From contig CANQRO010000078.1 in the NCBI GenBank assembly GCA_947626205.1, forward strand, positions 1-5,288: a stretch of DNA of 5,288 nt, read 5' to 3'. Positions 4,287-5,288 of this stretch are shown one piece after another (within the stretch, counting starts at the first letter, position 1; each line of letters begins with the position of its first letter). The position numbers were made by a program, and so were the translations under genes. Origin of the DNA: an uncultured Clostridia bacterium. GTDB taxonomy: Bacteria; Bacillota; Clostridia; TANB77; CAG-508. The notes under the pieces are model-generated. The model saw only the letters and a list, made by a program, of their open reading frames with translations. It had not been told where the DNA came from and searched no databases.

Positions 4287-5288
4287 GTGAAAAATGTACA
4301 ATTAAAAACGATTTTAATATTTGTAGTAATTGCTACAATATTGTTAACAGGTATGAGCATATATTTTATAAATAATTTAAAAGTTATAGAAAAAGAAGTT
4401 TTAGATAATAATGCATCAGAAGAAGTAGCAATGAATATTCAAAGCATTACTCTTCAAGGAAGTTATTTAGCTATGTACGCAATATTTGCATTTTTATTAT
4501 TAGCTGGTGCAATAGGAGTTTTTTTAAATACAAAAGTTTCAAAGCCAATTAATAAATTAATAGATAGTGCAAAAAAAATTGCTGCAGGGGAAGAAGTAGA
4601 AATTAAATCATTAGTAAATCCGAAAGAAGATAATAATGTTAATGAGTTGTTTGGAGCTTTTGGACTTATGACTACAGAACTAAAAGAAAATTTAAATGAA
4701 GTTTCTAGACAGAAAAATCAAATTGAAACTATTCTCCTTCATATGACTGATGGAATTATTGCTTTTAATATGGAAGGAAAAATAATTTTGGTTAATCCAG
4801 CAGCTACATCATTACTTAGAATTATGCCAGAAGATGATAATTTTACAAAGATTTTTGGAAAGTTAGATACAGAAATAAATATGGAAAAAATTATTTATTT
4901 AGATAATTGGACTTCATCAGAAGAAAGGGTTACAATAGGAGATAAACATATAAACTTATTTTTTGCACCTTTAAAAGATGAAGTGGAAAGAGCTGCTGGT
5001 GTAATGGTTGTAATACAAGATATTACAGAACATGTTAAATTGGATAATATGAGAAAAGAATTTGTTGCAGATGTATCACATGAATTAAAAACTCCAATTA
5101 CTTCTATTATGGGATATGCCGATACATTATTAGAAGGAGAATATGACAAAGAAACACAGGATAAATTCTTAAATGTAATTGCATCAGAAGCAAGAAGAAT
5201 GGCAAAATTAGTAACTGACTTGTTAGCATTGTCTAAATTTGATAATAATCAAATGCAACAACATAAAGAAGAATTTGATTTAGGAGAA
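4287..5288 (+). CDS. walK: Membrane sensor histidine kinase, WalK-like (3' end outside window)
   Basis: 334 codons are visible; the ATPase domain lies beyond the right edge. Order of parts: membrane segment 1 (about 8-28), a short external loop of about 30 residues, membrane segment 2 (about 60-80), HAMP linker (about 81-135, starting KVSKPINKLI), PAS domain (about 142-250, with MTDGIIAFNMEGKIILVNPAA) and HisKA dimerisation domain (from about 253). The phosphoacceptor is His265 in FVADVSHELKTPITS. The HAMP-PAS-HisKA order and the adjacent WalR-like regulator suggest WalK, whose usual role is sensing wall status and phosphorylating WalR. The H-box also resembles PhoR, so the symbol rests mostly on the neighbour. 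The external loop is much shorter than the folded external sensor domain of Bacillus WalK. The start is GTG, 80 bases after the walR stop and beyond a terminator, with no promoter of its own that I can see. Confidence 0.85.
   Translation, partial: MKNVQLKTILIFVVIATILLTGMSIYFINNLKVIEKEVLDNNASEEVAMNIQSITLQGSYLAMYAIFAFLLLAGAIGVFLNTKVSKPINKLIDSAKKIAAGEEVEIKSLVNPKEDNNVNELFGAFGLMTTELKENLNEVSRQKNQIETILLHMTDGIIAFNMEGKIILVNPAATSLLRIMPEDDNFTKIFGKLDTEINMEKIIYLDNWTSSEERVTIGDKHINLFFAPLKDEVERAAGVMVVIQDITEHVKLDNMRKEFVADVSHELKTPITSIMGYADTLLEGEYDKETQDKFLNVIASEARRMAKLVTDLLALSKFDNNQMQQHKEEFDLGE

Noticed and set aside
4895..5149. Minus-strand 84-codon open frame (also the one at 608-811)
   Set aside because: Both lie opposite well-supported coding sequence and show no recognisable domain.
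3475..5288. PhoP/PhoR instead of WalR/WalK
   Set aside because: The kinase H-box fits either family, but the regulator's EIDKILGLELGADDYVTKPF and GDIRTVDVTVRR segments favour WalR.

Overview
The window is very AT-rich, with A-ending codons, AGGAG-type ribosome binding sites and TGG for Trp, and no sign of TGA being read through. The proteins resemble those of low-GC Firmicutes, most likely a clostridial (gut-type) bacterium. The signs are a KGVTLIALVITIIVLLILAG pilin-like anchor fused to an Ig-like domain, a Gram-positive-type PyrB, and a WalR/WalK-type two-component pair. All genes supported here are on the + strand.

Layout: (1) 1-795 is the 3' part of a surface-protein gene cut by the left edge, closed by a strong hairpin terminator (800-834). 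(2) pyrB, aspartate carbamoyltransferase (934-1809), appears monocistronic, with its own extended -10 promoter (874-902) and a terminator (1877-1923). (3) A complete 415-residue paralogue of gene 1 (2102-3349) follows a consensus promoter (1983-2012). It has a pilin-like membrane anchor, a group-2 bacterial Ig-like domain and a Cys-containing C-terminal domain of uncertain family. (4) A WalR-like OmpR-family response regulator (3475-4206) has a promoter that overlaps the left arm of a terminator-like inverted repeat. (5) A good hairpin terminator (4217-4253) is followed by a WalK-like sensor kinase (from GTG 4287) that runs off the right edge after its H-box.

How they fit together: WalR/WalK-type systems control cell-wall homeostasis, and the two paralogous proteins are predicted to be displayed on the cell surface. 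No direct regulatory link is visible. pyrB is a housekeeping pyrimidine gene sandwiched between two directly repeated surface-protein genes about 2.55 kb apart.

The main oddities are these. Both surface paralogues carry a 43-codon core near the C-terminus that is almost unalignable and A-poor, between strongly conserved flanks. The walR promoter is nested in a terminator-like repeat. An intrinsic terminator lies between the regulator and kinase genes, with no visible promoter for the kinase. I see no RNA genes, CRISPR, insertion sequence or reverse transcriptase in the window.
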